DNA of 64,000 nt from Lepeophtheirus salmonis (taxonomy: Eukaryota > Arthropoda > Copepoda > Siphonostomatoida > Caligidae): the NCBI RefSeq assembly GCF_016086655.4, contig NC_052138.2, positions 31,197,403 through 31,261,402 on the forward strand. The letters are read 5' to 3'. Positions 35,780 to 48,476 of this stretch are shown here, piece by piece (position 1 is the stretch's first letter; each line of letters opens with the position of its first letter). The position numbers were made by a program, and so were the translations under genes. Under the pieces are notes generated by a model. It did not search any database. It worked only from the letters and a program-made list of their open reading frames with translations, and was not told where the DNA came from.

Positions 35780-36040
35780 GTGTGTCAGTCCTTAGGTATT
35801 CGACTAGTCCACTCCAGTCTTAGGACCACTCCTATCAGTCCTAAGGAACAGATCGTTAAGACCAATTGGCCCAAGTACATGAACTATATTTAAAAAAGAA
35901 AATAAATATAGTTGAGTGACGTCATCAAGGATCGAACTAATAAGTACTATTTGCAGAACTGAGCTGAACCGGACCGAGACTGAACTGGACGGGACTGTAG
36001 ACTTCAGTCTTAATAAAGGACCAATACAACACTACTGATG
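35780..36040. repeat. Dispersed repeat D, copy 2 (CRE-containing)
   Basis: Matches the 27930-28165 copy in order: CAGTCCTTAGG-like start, GTACATGAACT, A-rich tract, GAGTGACGTCATCAAGG, GACTGAACTGGACGGGACTG, CTTCAGTC, AAAGGACCAATACAACACTA. Perfect TGACGTCA at 35917-35924. No coding capacity. Confidence 0.75.
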
Positions 36041-36614
36041 ACCCATATGGGAGTTAAAGCAGCTCATATTGCACTTTTATTTCAAACATTTGATGATTTT
36101 ATCTTACAACAAACTAAATTTTATAAACAAAAAAAAATGATAAATGAAAAATGCTAATATATAAATCTTAACTAAAATTAATTTTAGTTTTTTACTCTTT
36201 AGTCATGGATTTTGTTCGTCTTGTATTTGAACATAGAGGGGGGTAATTTGTTAGTATATGTTTGTATACCTACTCATAATTAATTATTTTGTACCTGTTA
36301 CAATGAATAGTGTGGTCTTTACTATTTATTATTATAAATCGATTAATAAAACAATGTTATGTTAGTTTTATGTGCTAAAAATATACTTCCATTATACCTT
36401 TCAAAAACACTTTAAAAGCAAAGCGAATCTTCAATCAAATAGATATTTAAGTATTATAGTTTCTCACTTAATGGGAAATTGTCATTGAGCCTGAATCCTA
36501 AGAAACGAATGTTCAAATTTGGGGATCCCGTTATTAAATAATAAATACTATGGAATTGATCTATTTTTGTATATGTATATTTTAATTATAAATAATTCAT
36601 TTTAAGCTAGTCCT
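36041..36614. other. Intergenic, nothing recognised
   Basis: AT-rich sequence between two repeats; no motif supportable. Confidence 0.45.
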
Positions 36615-36853
36615 ACACAAGGTTAATAAAAATATAATGCTATGCCATTATGTTATCAGACTTGTCAGAATCTTCATTTTCATGTAGCGTACCGATATGA
36701 CGTCTTAGAGTATAACAGCGGTACAGTCAAGGAAGGCGATATATAGCTACTTTTGGTAATAGTTATACTCTTTGATGTCACTATTAAAAAGTTTAATGGA
36801 AGACAAACCTCAGTCGGAAAAACATTATAACCTTGTATTTCTATTAACTTTGC
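36615..36853. mobile_element. MITE-like element, family A, copy 2
   Basis: About 239 bp. Left end ACACAAGGTTAATAAAAATA, right end in reverse GCAAAGTTAATAGAAATACA then AGGTTA. The ends match copy 1 at 4518; the interior is shorter and diverged, with ATGACGTCT in place of the perfect palindrome. No coding capacity. Confidence 0.7.
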
Positions 36854-39800
36854 TACTCATAATATATTATTAATGATCCTATTATCTCTATCTAGCCTTA
36901 TGTTTAATAGTTCCACAGTTTTTGTTGTTGTTTTTTGAGCTCACGGGTACAATTATTTTGTTCCACATATTTTACCCGATCCCACCCGCAAAAAAAAAAT
37001 AGAAAGTTATAAATAAACTAATTTTTGGTGGAACAGTTTGGCGCATAATTATGAAATACACACCTTGAGTCGCGGTCTAAACTTTACTAGCGCACCACTA
37101 GAATCCATGTAATTCTTCTTATAAAAAATATGAGCCATCTGGTTTGTCACAATTCATATCTAAAATACGGAACTTTTGTGCGGCTATGAATCAGTTTTAT
37201 AGTGAACTAGCCGTAGTATCCAGTATTGCTTTAATAGTATATGAGATCACTCACAAGAAATCATCAGTGTTTCTCTCCCTTTTTCATAAGCACACTCAAA
37301 CGTAGTTACTCAATACTCAGATGTTCTCCCCTCAAGAATAAAAAATAATAATGGGGGGGGGGAAAGAAAAGGATGTGATGAGCCAAGGAGTGCTTACGTC
37401 TCTAGAACGCTCACAGTCTTTGCTTTACCTACACACGCTCGTTATTAAAACTCATATAAAGTCACATTCATTGTGTTATCGTTTTATAATTTTTTGTAGT
37501 ATATGAGTCTTCATCCGTCATACAAATATTAATATATATACTCATAGAATTGACAAACTTGGCTTTATTGATAGAGATTCTTCAATATGAACGATTATTT
37601 AACGTTTAATCTAATCAATGAAACTTATATTACGAAATAATGATATGGGGGATTTCCTGGGATCCGAGATACATAAAAAGAGTATAGACAATAGTGATTA
37701 TAATATAATTTCCATTGTGTTCAAAATATGTCAGCTGATTTGTTAGAAGAGTCCTTTTTCTTTTTTTGTGGTCTTACAAAAGTACCACATATATATCTTG
37801 ACCATTATTACCAAATGGGTTTAAGGAAAATCAGCTATATCTACCTCTAAAAACGGCTTAAAATTAGCTAGTTTCATCAACAAACGCCAAAAATAAGTTA
37901 AATATATTTTTTATATATAAATCAAAGATTTTGATCTATTATTGAAAACACGAACAATGTAAAGTTTGAAAATGAGGTGCTCATGTACAAAATACACAAG
38001 CAGGTAGGATGGGTTTTCAATTGTGGCATGAACCTTGTTTAATCATATAATTAGTCATGCAAATCCTGAATTTTTTAGATGCTCGGTTTTTTGAGAATTG
38101 GTAATCTGAAGAATGGATTTTCTTTTCCTTAGCAGTTGTTATTATTATTGAATTCCTGATTAGTGAATATCCTTTCCTAAATAGATTCAATTATATTCAA
38201 CCTCTGGTTGAACATGTGTGTCCTCATAAAGGACAGAGCATTAACCCTGAGATTTGTTACGGAGTTATAATTGTAAGTCTTTGTTGGACTCAACTCAGAG
38301 TAGAGTTGGGGGTCGAATTCGGAGTCATTCTTCCCAATATCGTTGTTTATTTCCTTCTCCCCTTCCCCCCTATCACAGCTGATTGCAGCTAATCTCCTCT
38401 AAAAGATTCCTCATATTTTTGTTTTCTTTTTTTTAACATGCCATTTATATACACTGAATTTTCATCACTGTATATAGAACTACAAACTTGTCACAACAAA
38501 TGGGATAGAATAACTGAGAAATTACTACAATGACATAACATAAGGCCCTAAGGTCATTCGTCATATTTTTATTTAAAAAAATATTTTTAGATTTAAATAG
38601 GGAAACATATATAAAAATATCCAGCCCGTTAAATTCCTAATAACTCCAATATCAAGCCTATCATAGTCCTCTGTCTAAAGTATAGCTGTACATTCGACTA
38701 TTTGCCTCCAATAAATGTATGGGGTTTTTTTCATAAAAATATGGTAAATGGTTGACTAATGAACTTATGGTATATCATTGTAATAACTTCTCAGTTCTTT
38801 TACTCCCTTGGAAGCGGGCGTGCTTGAGCCTTCGATTGCAGGTTTATAGTATTATATGGTTTAATTACATTACTGTGTAAACAAAGCAAAAGATAGTGGC
38901 GCCGTATTGTGGCAAAATAATACAACTTTCTGAAGGATAACGTACTTTAATATGAAATATAATTAGGAATGTTAGTCACATAGAGACCAATGCGAAAACT
39001 TATATTGTACCTCTAAGCTACAGACTGTGACATCACCTTGCGGATAATATGTTTTTTTAACATGCCACTTTGTAAATTCCAGCTATAATAAAGTTTGCAC
39101 ATTATGTGTACAGAAAACCGAACCCGGCAAAAACTTCCATCTATGCATACTTTGGACAATACTCAAAGAGCAAAATAATATCTTAAAATCACATCAAAGT
39201 CCAGCTGTAATCGTGTGTCACTTCGCCATCATTACTATTTAATATTTATGCAAATATATTTTTTACATATACGACAGTTACAACTGAACTTTAATGTTAA
39301 TATATATATATATTTTTTTTTTTTGCTTCTTTTTTGGTCATGTATGTATGGATAATTTTGATATTACTGTTAAAAATTATTACGATATAAAACTAGGGTT
39401 GGTTAAAAAGTTTAAGGAAAAAAAAAGAAAAATAACAGTTGGTACTTGTACGATAATTAGTTCCAAGGGTTCCAGTAATTCAGCCCTATTATTCATTATC
39501 GATAACAAGATAACTCATAAAATGAAACCAAATAGCAATTGTAGGCTCATTCACCCTGTGGGGATTTAGGCATCTCTCAATAACCAAGAATGATAAAACT
39601 AATGGACTATATTACTTACTCTGTAATAAAATACTGGACAATAACAACACACATATATTTGGTATGAAGTTATATCAATGAATTCTATATTTCGAATGAA
39701 TTATATAATAAAAAGAACAGAAAAAACCGCCTCCCTTTATGGAGGAAAAAACAGTTGAATATAATCAGGGTTGCCAATTGGTAATTATATGGCCTGATAA

Positions 39801-40065
39801 GATAAAACTCAGATTCCAACACACCCCTACAAAAATTGCAATTCTGTATAAAACAGTGCGGTTCTCTTTTTAAAAGAGACAATTTTTATAATTAATGAAC
39901 ACATTATTTTCACACCCAAAATCAAACCCATAACTTGTTATTTATTTTTCCAAAATCACTACAAATCGGCTACATCATCAGCCAAATTTTCCTGCTGTTA
40001 ATTATATCTTGTTGAAGTTTAAAATTCAGTGTTTAGATTTTAATGGACCACTCGATATACATTCT
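36854..40065. other. Intergenic with minor repeat fragments
   Basis: No gene recognised. TTTTTTTAACATGCCA-type segments at 38432 and 39052 belong to the low-copy repeat seen at 27.7 kb. A G-run lies near 37351. The 91-codon frame at 39294 is low-complexity at its start and has no family match that I can see. Confidence 0.4.
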
Positions 40066-40850
40066 GTCAAAAAGTACTGGGAATTGTTAATTTATATAGC
40101 CTGCGCTGAAGGGATTTAAAAAACATTTTTTTTTTCTTGGTCGGCAGTACTGTCTTTCATCGTGATGCCAAGTTTGAGGATGAACTGTAGACCGGTTTGC
40201 AATAGCTAGATTTGGCAGTCTACCTTACTAGTACACCACGATTTTTACAATGAACGACATTATTGGAAAAAGAGTTTGCTTTAAATTTTGTGTTGCGAAC
40301 ACAATTTCATATGCTAATGCGTTGAAAATATTAGAAAAAGATTTTGGTGAATCAGTTTTATCAAAAACCCTTGCATATGAGTGGTACAAAGCGCTCACGG
40401 TGGGTCGAAGACACGCCGCGTGATGCTCAATATCTGCTGTCTGGTGCATCATGAATTCATCCCAAGGGACAAACGGTCAATAAGGAGTACTATTTGGGCG
40501 TATTTTGCGTGATAAAATCCGTCAAAACGGTCAGTATTATGGAAGAAAAATTCGTGCGTTTTACACAACGATAACACACCATCTCACAGAGTCACGATTG
40601 TGTTTAATTTTTTTGTTCCCCAAACTTAAATTTCCACTCCTGTAAAATCCTTTCTAAGTATATTGAATCCATGAAACAAAATTTGTGGAAGTAGCTAAAG
40701 ACCACGCAAAAAAATGTATATAAAAATGTTTCACGGACTGGAAAAACGTTGGTATATGTGTACTACATCCAATGGAAATTACTTTGAAGGCGAAAAATAA
40801 ACTTTAATGATTTGTGTTTTACGTAATAATTCCCGGTACTTCTTTATTTT
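40066..40850 (+). mobile_element. mariner element with both ends and internally deleted transposase
   Basis: Inverted ends: left AAAAAGTACTGGGAATTGTT (from 40069), right in reverse AAGAAGTACCGGGAATTATT. About 785 bp, short for mariner (about 1.3 kb). From the ATG at 40250, the N-terminal region is clear (KRVCFKFCVANTISYANALK, DFGESVLSKTLAYEWYKALT). Then a deletion jumps to the middle (MNSSQGTNGQ resembling FIHEFLPxGQTVN, then YYGRKI), then to FLFPKLKFPL and the C-terminus (FTDWKNVGICV). The catalytic core is mostly gone; frameshifts are present. Confidence 0.82.
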
Positions 40851-40904
40851 CACAGAATGAACATAATATGAAGGTATTTGTGACGTATGTTTATGTATAG
40901 CGTC

Positions 40905-41735
40905 CAGAATACATCAAGTCAGACTTTCTTTTCATGTAATATCTTATCCATTCTAATCATCATTCCTCCTTCATCTTAAGAGTTGTATGATGTCATATAT
41001 AGAAATACATATAAAAAGTATTCATCGAGTAAAAGGTATTTATTGAAACGGAACATTTGTACTATCTGTGGTATTCAATTTTTCAAATCTAACCATAAAA
41101 TATGATTCTATTTTGCCAAACATATCAAGAATTATGATACACAACTCCAAAAAAAAAGTCACAACAACGGATGGGATTCAGGCAAAGTCACTTCAAAACT
41201 TGGGTATGAAATTAGGCCTTCCAAATAGCTATGGTATTTAGCTATGGTTGATGGCCCAAGAAATGGTGTTCAGAAAAACTAAAAAAGGCAAAAACAACTG
41301 TTTAAATGGTCACAAATAACGAGGGTAGTTACATTGGGTGTTGCATTATAATTAACAATTGTATATCCATCATGATAATAGTGTTGTTATATGAACCTTT
41401 TTGATGCTCTTAATAGGAAACATCGCCGGACATTACTACATAATTAGCTTTTGCTCTAAACATGAATTTATTTATAAAAATTTTTTATTAGTATATTTAT
41501 TGTCTATTGTACATTTACTTTATTATTAATAATTAGTTAGATCTAGCAGATATATCTATCCTGTCACAATTGGAAGTTGGATTATCAAAGTGTAAAACCT
41601 AAAGTTATGACATATTTAATTGAATCGATGTTAAAACAAGAAAAATTATCTGGATCAATCTATTATTTCAATATTTGTATTTATAATTTTATTATTATTA
41701 ATAGTTATATGATTTTAATTGATTTGTCTTAAAGT
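40905..41735 (+). repeat. hAT-derived dispersed repeat C, copy 2
   Basis: Homologous over its length to 13120-14250: TACATCAAGTCAGACTTT, AAATATGATTCTATTTT, AATGGTCACAAATAACG then GGGTAGTTACATTGGGTGT, CATTACTACATAATTAGC and GGATCAATCTATTATTTCAA occur in both, in the same order. The coding portion (FNFDLTKMLIA block) is mostly deleted here, leaving non-coding downstream sequence. About 830 bp against 1,130 bp in copy 1. Confidence 0.72.
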
Positions 41736-42244
41736 TTAATGGTTTATTTTTTAAGGATCCTTTTTAAATGATCATAAAAAATTCTAATATTAAATGTAAA
41801 GAAGGTCAAATCTATGGTAAAAACGTCGAATCTTATACAGTATATCTTCTTCAAACATTTTGCTTATAAATACATTCGTTATACCCTCAAAATCAGCAGG
41901 CAGTGGATAAATAGGAAACATATGGCAATAACATTGATCAATACTTAAAAGAGGGTCAATGAGGAAAAAACGGTTAAGTGGATGAAGCAATTTGGGGAAG
42001 TCGTTGATCATTACCCAAAGAAGAACCCTTCTGATGCTAAGGCTGAAGGAAAACATGGAAGTTATAAGGAACTATGGCGTGACAGCGACTATGTTGTGGA
42101 GGTAATTGCTAATCCCTCAACCATACTACAGATTTTACCCATTCAAAGATACCTAATAAAAACCAAGATTTTTCTGGAGTCAAACTTCAGTATGAAGAAT
42201 GCTTCAACTTTGGATATATGAAACAATATTATACGTCAACGTCA

Positions 42245-42796
42245 GGGGAGGAAGGGACTCGTGAGAAAGACATGCATTAATCAAACACATTTTATCATTT
42301 GACGCCGATATAACTGCTTATAGGATATAAAATATTCATCTCAATGAATGTTCTTTTCCTAGCAAGTTGCACAGCATTCGTATTTGCAAAGGTGATGTGG
42401 TATTGTATTTAATTAATGCGTATGGGCCCAATGAAAGATGTATTCCCTTCCATCAAGAAAAATTATCGATGACCACGTGGATGGTTCTATACCACTTATA
42501 TTGATCGGTGATATCAAAGTTGTCGTTGCCAAAGATCCGAATACCAGAAGGACTATAGGGAAAGAGCGGTCAAGGGAAAAATAAACAATTCAATCCAAAA
42601 GACAGGGAAGAATATGTTCCTAACGTAGTCCCCTATTCTTCTTTTTCACTAGGGGGAGACTCCCCCTCTCCCCCCTCCCTAATCAGAATTGAGAACTACT
42701 AAACCCCACCTTCCTTGTTTTGAGTGTCAACTTTGCAGTCCTCGTTAATAATACTAACCGTAACAGTTGTATCTTTAAAGGAGACGATTCACAAAC
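42245..42796 (+). repeat. Tandem duplication within the LINE, copy 1
   Basis: Starts at GGGGAGGAAGGGACTCGTGA and runs to GAGACGATTCACAAAC. It carries the endonuclease segment. It is nearly identical to 43010-43559 (765 bp offset); differences are a few substitutions and changes in C/G runs. Confidence 0.92.
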
Positions 42797-43009
42797 CTGG
42801 AAAAAGATTAAAAACTTACGAGTATGAACAGGCTCCCTGATCGTCTTACCCTGAACCCCGTATGGGTTCTCTCACAGGCAGGAAAAACTGCATGTGAAAG
42901 AAAAGAAATCAACCAGACTCCGAATATTCGCGGGACAAAGATAAAACTCCATCAAAGCAGCCCAAACCATAAAGTCATTCATCATTAAAAATGAACTTAT
43001 CCATAAATC

Positions 43010-43559
43010 GGGGAGGAAGGGACTCGTGAGAAAGACATGCATTAATCAAACACATTTTATCATTTGACGCCGATATAACTGCTTACAGGATATAAAATAT
43101 TCATCTCAATGAATGTTCTTTTCTTAGCAAGTTGCACAGCATTCGTATTTGCAAAGGTGATGTGGTATTGTATTTAATTAATGCGTATGGGCCCAATGAA
43201 AGATGTATTCCCTTCCATCAAGAAAAATTATCGATGACCACGTGGATGGTTCTATACCACTTATATTGATCGGTGATATCAAAGTTGTCGTTGCCAAAGA
43301 TCCGAATACCAAAGGACTATAGGGAAAGAGCGGTCAAGGGAAAAATAAACAATTCAATCCAAAAGACAGGGAAGAATATGTTCCTAACGTAGTCACCCTT
43401 ATTCTTCTCTTTTCACTAGGGGGGGGGGCTCACTCCCCCCCCTAATCAGAATTGAGAACTACTAAACCCTACCTTCCTTGTTTTGAGTGTCAACTCTTTG
43501 CAGTCGGTTAATAATACCAACCGTAACAGTTGTATCTTAAAGGAGACGATTCACAAACT
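43010..43559 (+). repeat. Tandem duplication within the LINE, copy 2
   Basis: Second copy of the endonuclease segment, separated from the first by about 213 bp that reads TGGAAAAAGATTAAAAACTT and onward. The coding sequence continues after this copy (TSSDHRMI), so this one is in the original context. Confidence 0.92.
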
Positions 43560-46271
43560 GAATTTGGAAGATATAATGAAATTTTTTTGTCCCAGGAGCT
43601 ACTCTTGGTGAAGAGGAGAACAAAGATCGATGATTTATTTGGCTTTTATCTCTCCGGAACTTCTGTACCTAGCTAAGAACGCACTTATTCGATCAGAAAC
43701 CTCTTCAGATCATAGAATGATATAAATTAAATTTCGGTGTCAGCCTCGAAGCCTTTGTTTTAGGAGTCCGAAATGTATTATAGAGGATGTAGAATTCAGG
43801 AAGAGAATGAAAAGCAATTTGAGAAAGGGATATTCTTCCACCTACTCTTCAGAAGCGTCAGTCGATGTTTTGACAAAAATAATCCGGACAGTAACATCAC
43901 AAGTCTTATACGAAAAACGAAGGAACTCCAAGATTAACCAAGTTCAAATCTAAAACATTCTTGATAGCAATTCAATTTTGTTAGTTTGATTATGGCCAAC
44001 TCAATTAATTTTTTTTCGAGTGGCAGTGTTTGTGGAAGCTGAATTTGAGGCCAAAGTCATTGTAGAAAACAACTCGTCGAGAAGATTAAAATTATCTCTC
44101 TAAAATAAAAAAGCTCAGCACCTAATATCAAGAAAATAGTTTCTTATGGAAAAATCCTAACTAAAACTGAAGACATTATAAGCTACTTCTATTCTAGACT
44201 CCAGGCAATTGTTGTGTCTGGAAGACTTATTTTTCCAAAAAGGCGAAAAATGGCGCTGAATCATGAACAAAATGTGTTTACTATGGAGAATATCACTCGA
44301 TATATTACTCAAAAATATACAGATAGTAAAGCTCCAGGTCCAGATGAGTTTACTCAATGTTTCCATGTGATATTGTTCCTTTTCTTTTAAAAATCGGTAA
44401 AACGATGGAAAATAAAGGCAAGAAGCCCAGTTCACTGACAATGGGAAGAATAGCTCTAATTCCGAAGAAGGAGACGGTTCCGATTTTAGCCACAGGAGCC
44501 CCATTACGGTACTCAACGATTCATCCAGAATTCTGTCCGGGGTCATGGCTGAACAAGTGGAGGAAATGCTCAATAAAAGGGTTGAGGTTAAACAGAATGT
44601 TTCTTTTAAAGAAGAGGAAAGTATACGTCTCTCGAAATATTCGTGCTTGTATTGACTCGGTTGGAGAAAGGCAAAAATTTTGAGCTATAATTGGAATCGA
44701 CTTCTACTAAAGGGTTCGATTCTATTACACTCAAATAAATATTAAGAGCTATTAAAAGCTCCTACCCAGGATCAATTAATGGAGTGGAAAGTGAACCAAT
44801 TACACTAAGGAAAAATTGCAACCAGGGCTGTCCTTCAGCCACACTGCTTTTCGTTGGACCTCGTCAAGACCAAATTTTAGTAAATTTGGTGGATTTGGTA
44901 TAAAGCTAGAAGGATCGAGTCACATGATATATCTCTACGCTGACGATGTAACTTTAACAATAGAGAGTAATTCTGAGCCATAACTTGTGGAAAGTATTTA
45001 AATTTTATTTTTGAAAGGATGACAAGGTTTCGAGCCTTTCTGTCAACAGAAAAATAACTATTATCTTACCAATGGACTGTGGAACCCTTCTCAAGGTCGA
45101 AGAGTTGCCTCCAGTGAAATAAAAAGGAAGATAGGGTTCTTGGGCATCGTTTGTAATAGAGACGGTGAGGATAAAAAAAACTGGAAGGATATTTGCTCAG
45201 TTGTTCCTCCAAGATTATGTAAATTGAGATCCTTCAATCTTCAGGAACGAGTAGATCTGTACAACACATTCGTGTTACATAGGGTTCTATACAAAGCCAC
45301 ATATTGCCCTCTTATATGTGAAAGAGCCATTATTGGAGAAGAAAGATGGTTCAGCACTCTATTTCATAAAAGTCACATTCCTGTGATTAAAAGACCGAAA
45401 AGTCAACTTGAAAGAGGCATTCCTAGACTTTCCATTGGCATTCCTAAAAATTGGAATTTTGATAGATATAACAAGAAACCCTAACACTGAATGGCACCCA
45501 ACTGTGACTCATAGTGAGATCTATTGGTGGATCATGTTTGGGTCGCACTTGACGAACGATACCACTTCCAGGATATCCCAAGTTTGGGGGGCAGGGCAAA
45601 GAATCCTTTGGAATTGCGTTCCAGTATATGAGAGCGAAAGTTTTTCTTCGAAAATCTAACAAACCCAGAAGATCTAGAAGTTAGTGCCATCAGGAAAAAG
45701 TTTTTACCTTAAATGATTTTGAACAACCTGTACCTTTTCTTGATGGTAGATTCAGATACCCTCTATGAAGATCTCTGAAAGAGCATAAGTTGTCGAAGCC
45801 CTTCAACAGTTCCGAAGTTGATAGGATATGAAAATAAGACTTAGTCTCCCTCAAAATTGGAAGAAAAGGATTGTTGGGCCCTTAGCAAAAATCAATCATG
45901 GAAGGAAGTTTACAGCTCAACTCCAGATCTCTACAGACTATATCAGATTCACAAGACCGTGTAAAGACTGTGGCAAAATCTTCCATTCGACAGTACATGC
46001 GTTTGTGGAATGCCAAGCAGTCAGCATTTTAAAATGTTTAATAATATATAATCTGAAAGACTTTTCAAAATGTACGTCGAATGCTTGGAAGGGTATTACC
46101 CATTTTGAACTCGGAGGTCGAGGGACTACCTCAGATGCTAAGGCAACAGAGTTAGCATTTATCAATGCAAATCTTCTTATTGCACAGAAGATGACAACTA
46201 CGAACCACTACAGCCCCACGAATAGAGGAGTATTTTACTGGAAGCTGCAGCGATGGCTGGGAGAGAGATAA

Positions 46272-48476
46272 GTTACTTCCAACTCTCCCTCTGCAATACC
46301 ATAACAATATAAAGAAATTTTAAAAAAATTTAACAAACCCATTTATGTTTTGTTCTTTTTAATGTGTGGCTGAAATTTTAATTTTAAATTGGGATATGAA
46401 GTTTGTTCAATTTTCACAAACAAATTGATTTTTTATCTTTATTCAGATTTTACTTTCAAATGTATTTAAATGAACAAAACCTAGAATTTTGATTTAAATT
46501 CAACCCGAAGCTAAAAATTTAAACTATAATGTGTATTAATGTATCTGTATATACGCTTTAGCTACGATTTTATGTATAAGTTATGAATCGTAGAGGTTGA
46601 GTTGGAGCATAATGCACTATTGTTGCGTAAATTTTTATCAGTGTATTTCTTTTTAAATATTTATTATGTAGATGAAGCATATTCATTTGACGTCAGGATT
46701 ATTGATATCCGCCATCTCGTGGACCTAAGCAATCAAATATCAAGAAATAAGAAAAATATCTTATTCTAACCATTGTAATAGTTTACAATATAGAAATAAG
46801 ATTGTATAACTATATAATAACATATTTTTAATACATATGAGGGTCTTATAATTAATAGCACTATACAATAGTGGGATGGATTTTTGATAGACAGCAAGGT
46901 TAATAGAAATGCATTAATAGACAGTAAGTTTTAAGTCTTTTTATTTGCTGGTCCCATTTTGACATTAAGTAGTTCAGTAATTTTTTTCAATATTCATGGG
47001 AAAAGTGTTATTGTTATAATACTCCTTGCATGTTTCGGCTCCCAAAATGGCCGAATCAACAACGGCAACATCCATGAAACGTGTAGATTATTGATGCAAG
47101 AAAAACAAAGAAATGTAATTCTGGACTAACAAGACTTTTATTAGTCCCAGTGTGATTCACATATGATACCCCTTTTGTCAGCAGATAATTTTGCTTAAAA
47201 AGGGAGTACCAGAGAGGCGGAGAACAAACTATTTTTTACATAAAATTTTGGTAAAAATCTAGTACCTCGTAGACTTTCTAGTATTTTTGGAAACTTAATT
47301 CAAATTTGCATCGCATACAATTAAGTTTTAATTTATTCTGATAAGAAATAATTATACTAACAATGTTCAACGAGACTGAAATATAAGTTACGTATAAAGT
47401 ATATAATTTTGTGCTCCCTGGCTCAACCAACTATTCACACATCTATGTATTTCTTCCGCTATGGTCTTAACATTTATTGTATCCCCCAACCTTTCTTTTA
47501 AAAAGAAAACCTACTTATATCGGTTGGGAAATTACTCCCAAGTATGGAATGGTTATTGGGAATTGTTCGCAGCTTAACAAAAGCTAATTCGAATACAACC
47601 AATCAACGTTCAGAATACTGATTAGAGAGAAAAAGGACAACCAACAAAAAATAGTGTCACGTGCCACATCCACCCCATAGCTTTATAAATTGTCAAAAAC
47701 GAAATTATGTAATCAAATTTATAATTTTTTGACAAAAATAAAAAATTTAGCATATATGAAAAAGTCAGCCTAAAAAGCAGTGTCAACTATGACTGTCAAA
47801 TTTTAAATTATATTGTACTTAAAAAAAGTTGTATCAATAACTTCTAAAATTAACCAAATTAAATACTCTGGTCGAACCCACAAAAAAAAATCATAATACC
47901 GTCAGTGAGATCGCCCCAATCCGAATAGGTCCTATAAGTCACTTTGTAAAGTCATCTCTTTTCATCAAAACCCAATTCCATTTAACCATATTTAATTAAT
48001 CAAGGCAATTTATAGTCAATCTTTAATATTTGAAATAAAGTAGATGGCTCCAACATGTAAGTAATATATATTTATAAATATATATTCATATAATTGCATT
48101 ATAATAAATTAACATATCATTTGATAAACTAATTGTACAGGGTACTGAGGGGTTTATTCATATTTTTCCCACACTTCACTACCGAAGCACTACTTCATAA
48201 AATCGATTTAGTTCAATACAGATATTTTGTCATATTTAAGATAATTGAATAATATGAAAAAAAAACAGTCTCACATACATTTGCACTAAGTTGATTACTG
48301 AAAGTCTTTAGATTATATTGTACTTTTGAGGTAATATAACTATTTATGATTTATTTATACAACGCCTTGGCGAAAAAGAAAGCAAGAGAAAAATTAATAT
48401 CAAAATCTACCCATAAAAAAAATTTTCACGATAGAATTCAGGTACGATTTTGTAAAAAAAATATGTCGTTAAGTAT
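46272..48476. other. Intergenic with a solo MITE end
   Basis: AGCAAGGTTAATAGAAATGC at 46893-46912 matches the terminal repeat of MITE family A (4518, 36615) without a partner. A perfect TGACGTCA occurs at 46688-46695. No gene recognised; the region downstream of LBR (below 48476) has no supportable polyadenylation assignment. Confidence 0.45.

Larger units (their letters stand above)
41955..46271 (+). mobile_element. Non-LTR (LINE) retrotransposon with APE endonuclease and reverse transcriptase, degenerate
   Basis: Plus strand. 41960-42235: ORF1-like piece (TVKWMKQFGEVVDHYPKKN, then a degenerate zinc knuckle ECFNFGYMKQYY). 42245-43730: endonuclease pieces (VVLYLINAYGPNERCIPF, IPLILIGDI, TSSDHRMI; GD and SDH are APE signatures). 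44320-44990: reverse transcriptase with the active site IYLYADDVTLT near 44932-44964. 45140-45484: C-terminal conserved region (LRSFNLQERVDLYNTFVLHR). 45830-46271: a Cys/His segment CKDCGKIFHSTVHAFVEC and the end of the ORF. Frameshifts and stops throughout. An internal 550-bp segment is duplicated. No clear poly-A tail at the 3' end. The clade is not assigned. Confidence 0.83.

Noticed and set aside
39294..39569. 91-codon plus-strand frame
   Set aside because: Starts in a TATA/poly-T tract coding for Ile/Tyr/Phe; the rest has no recognisable feature.
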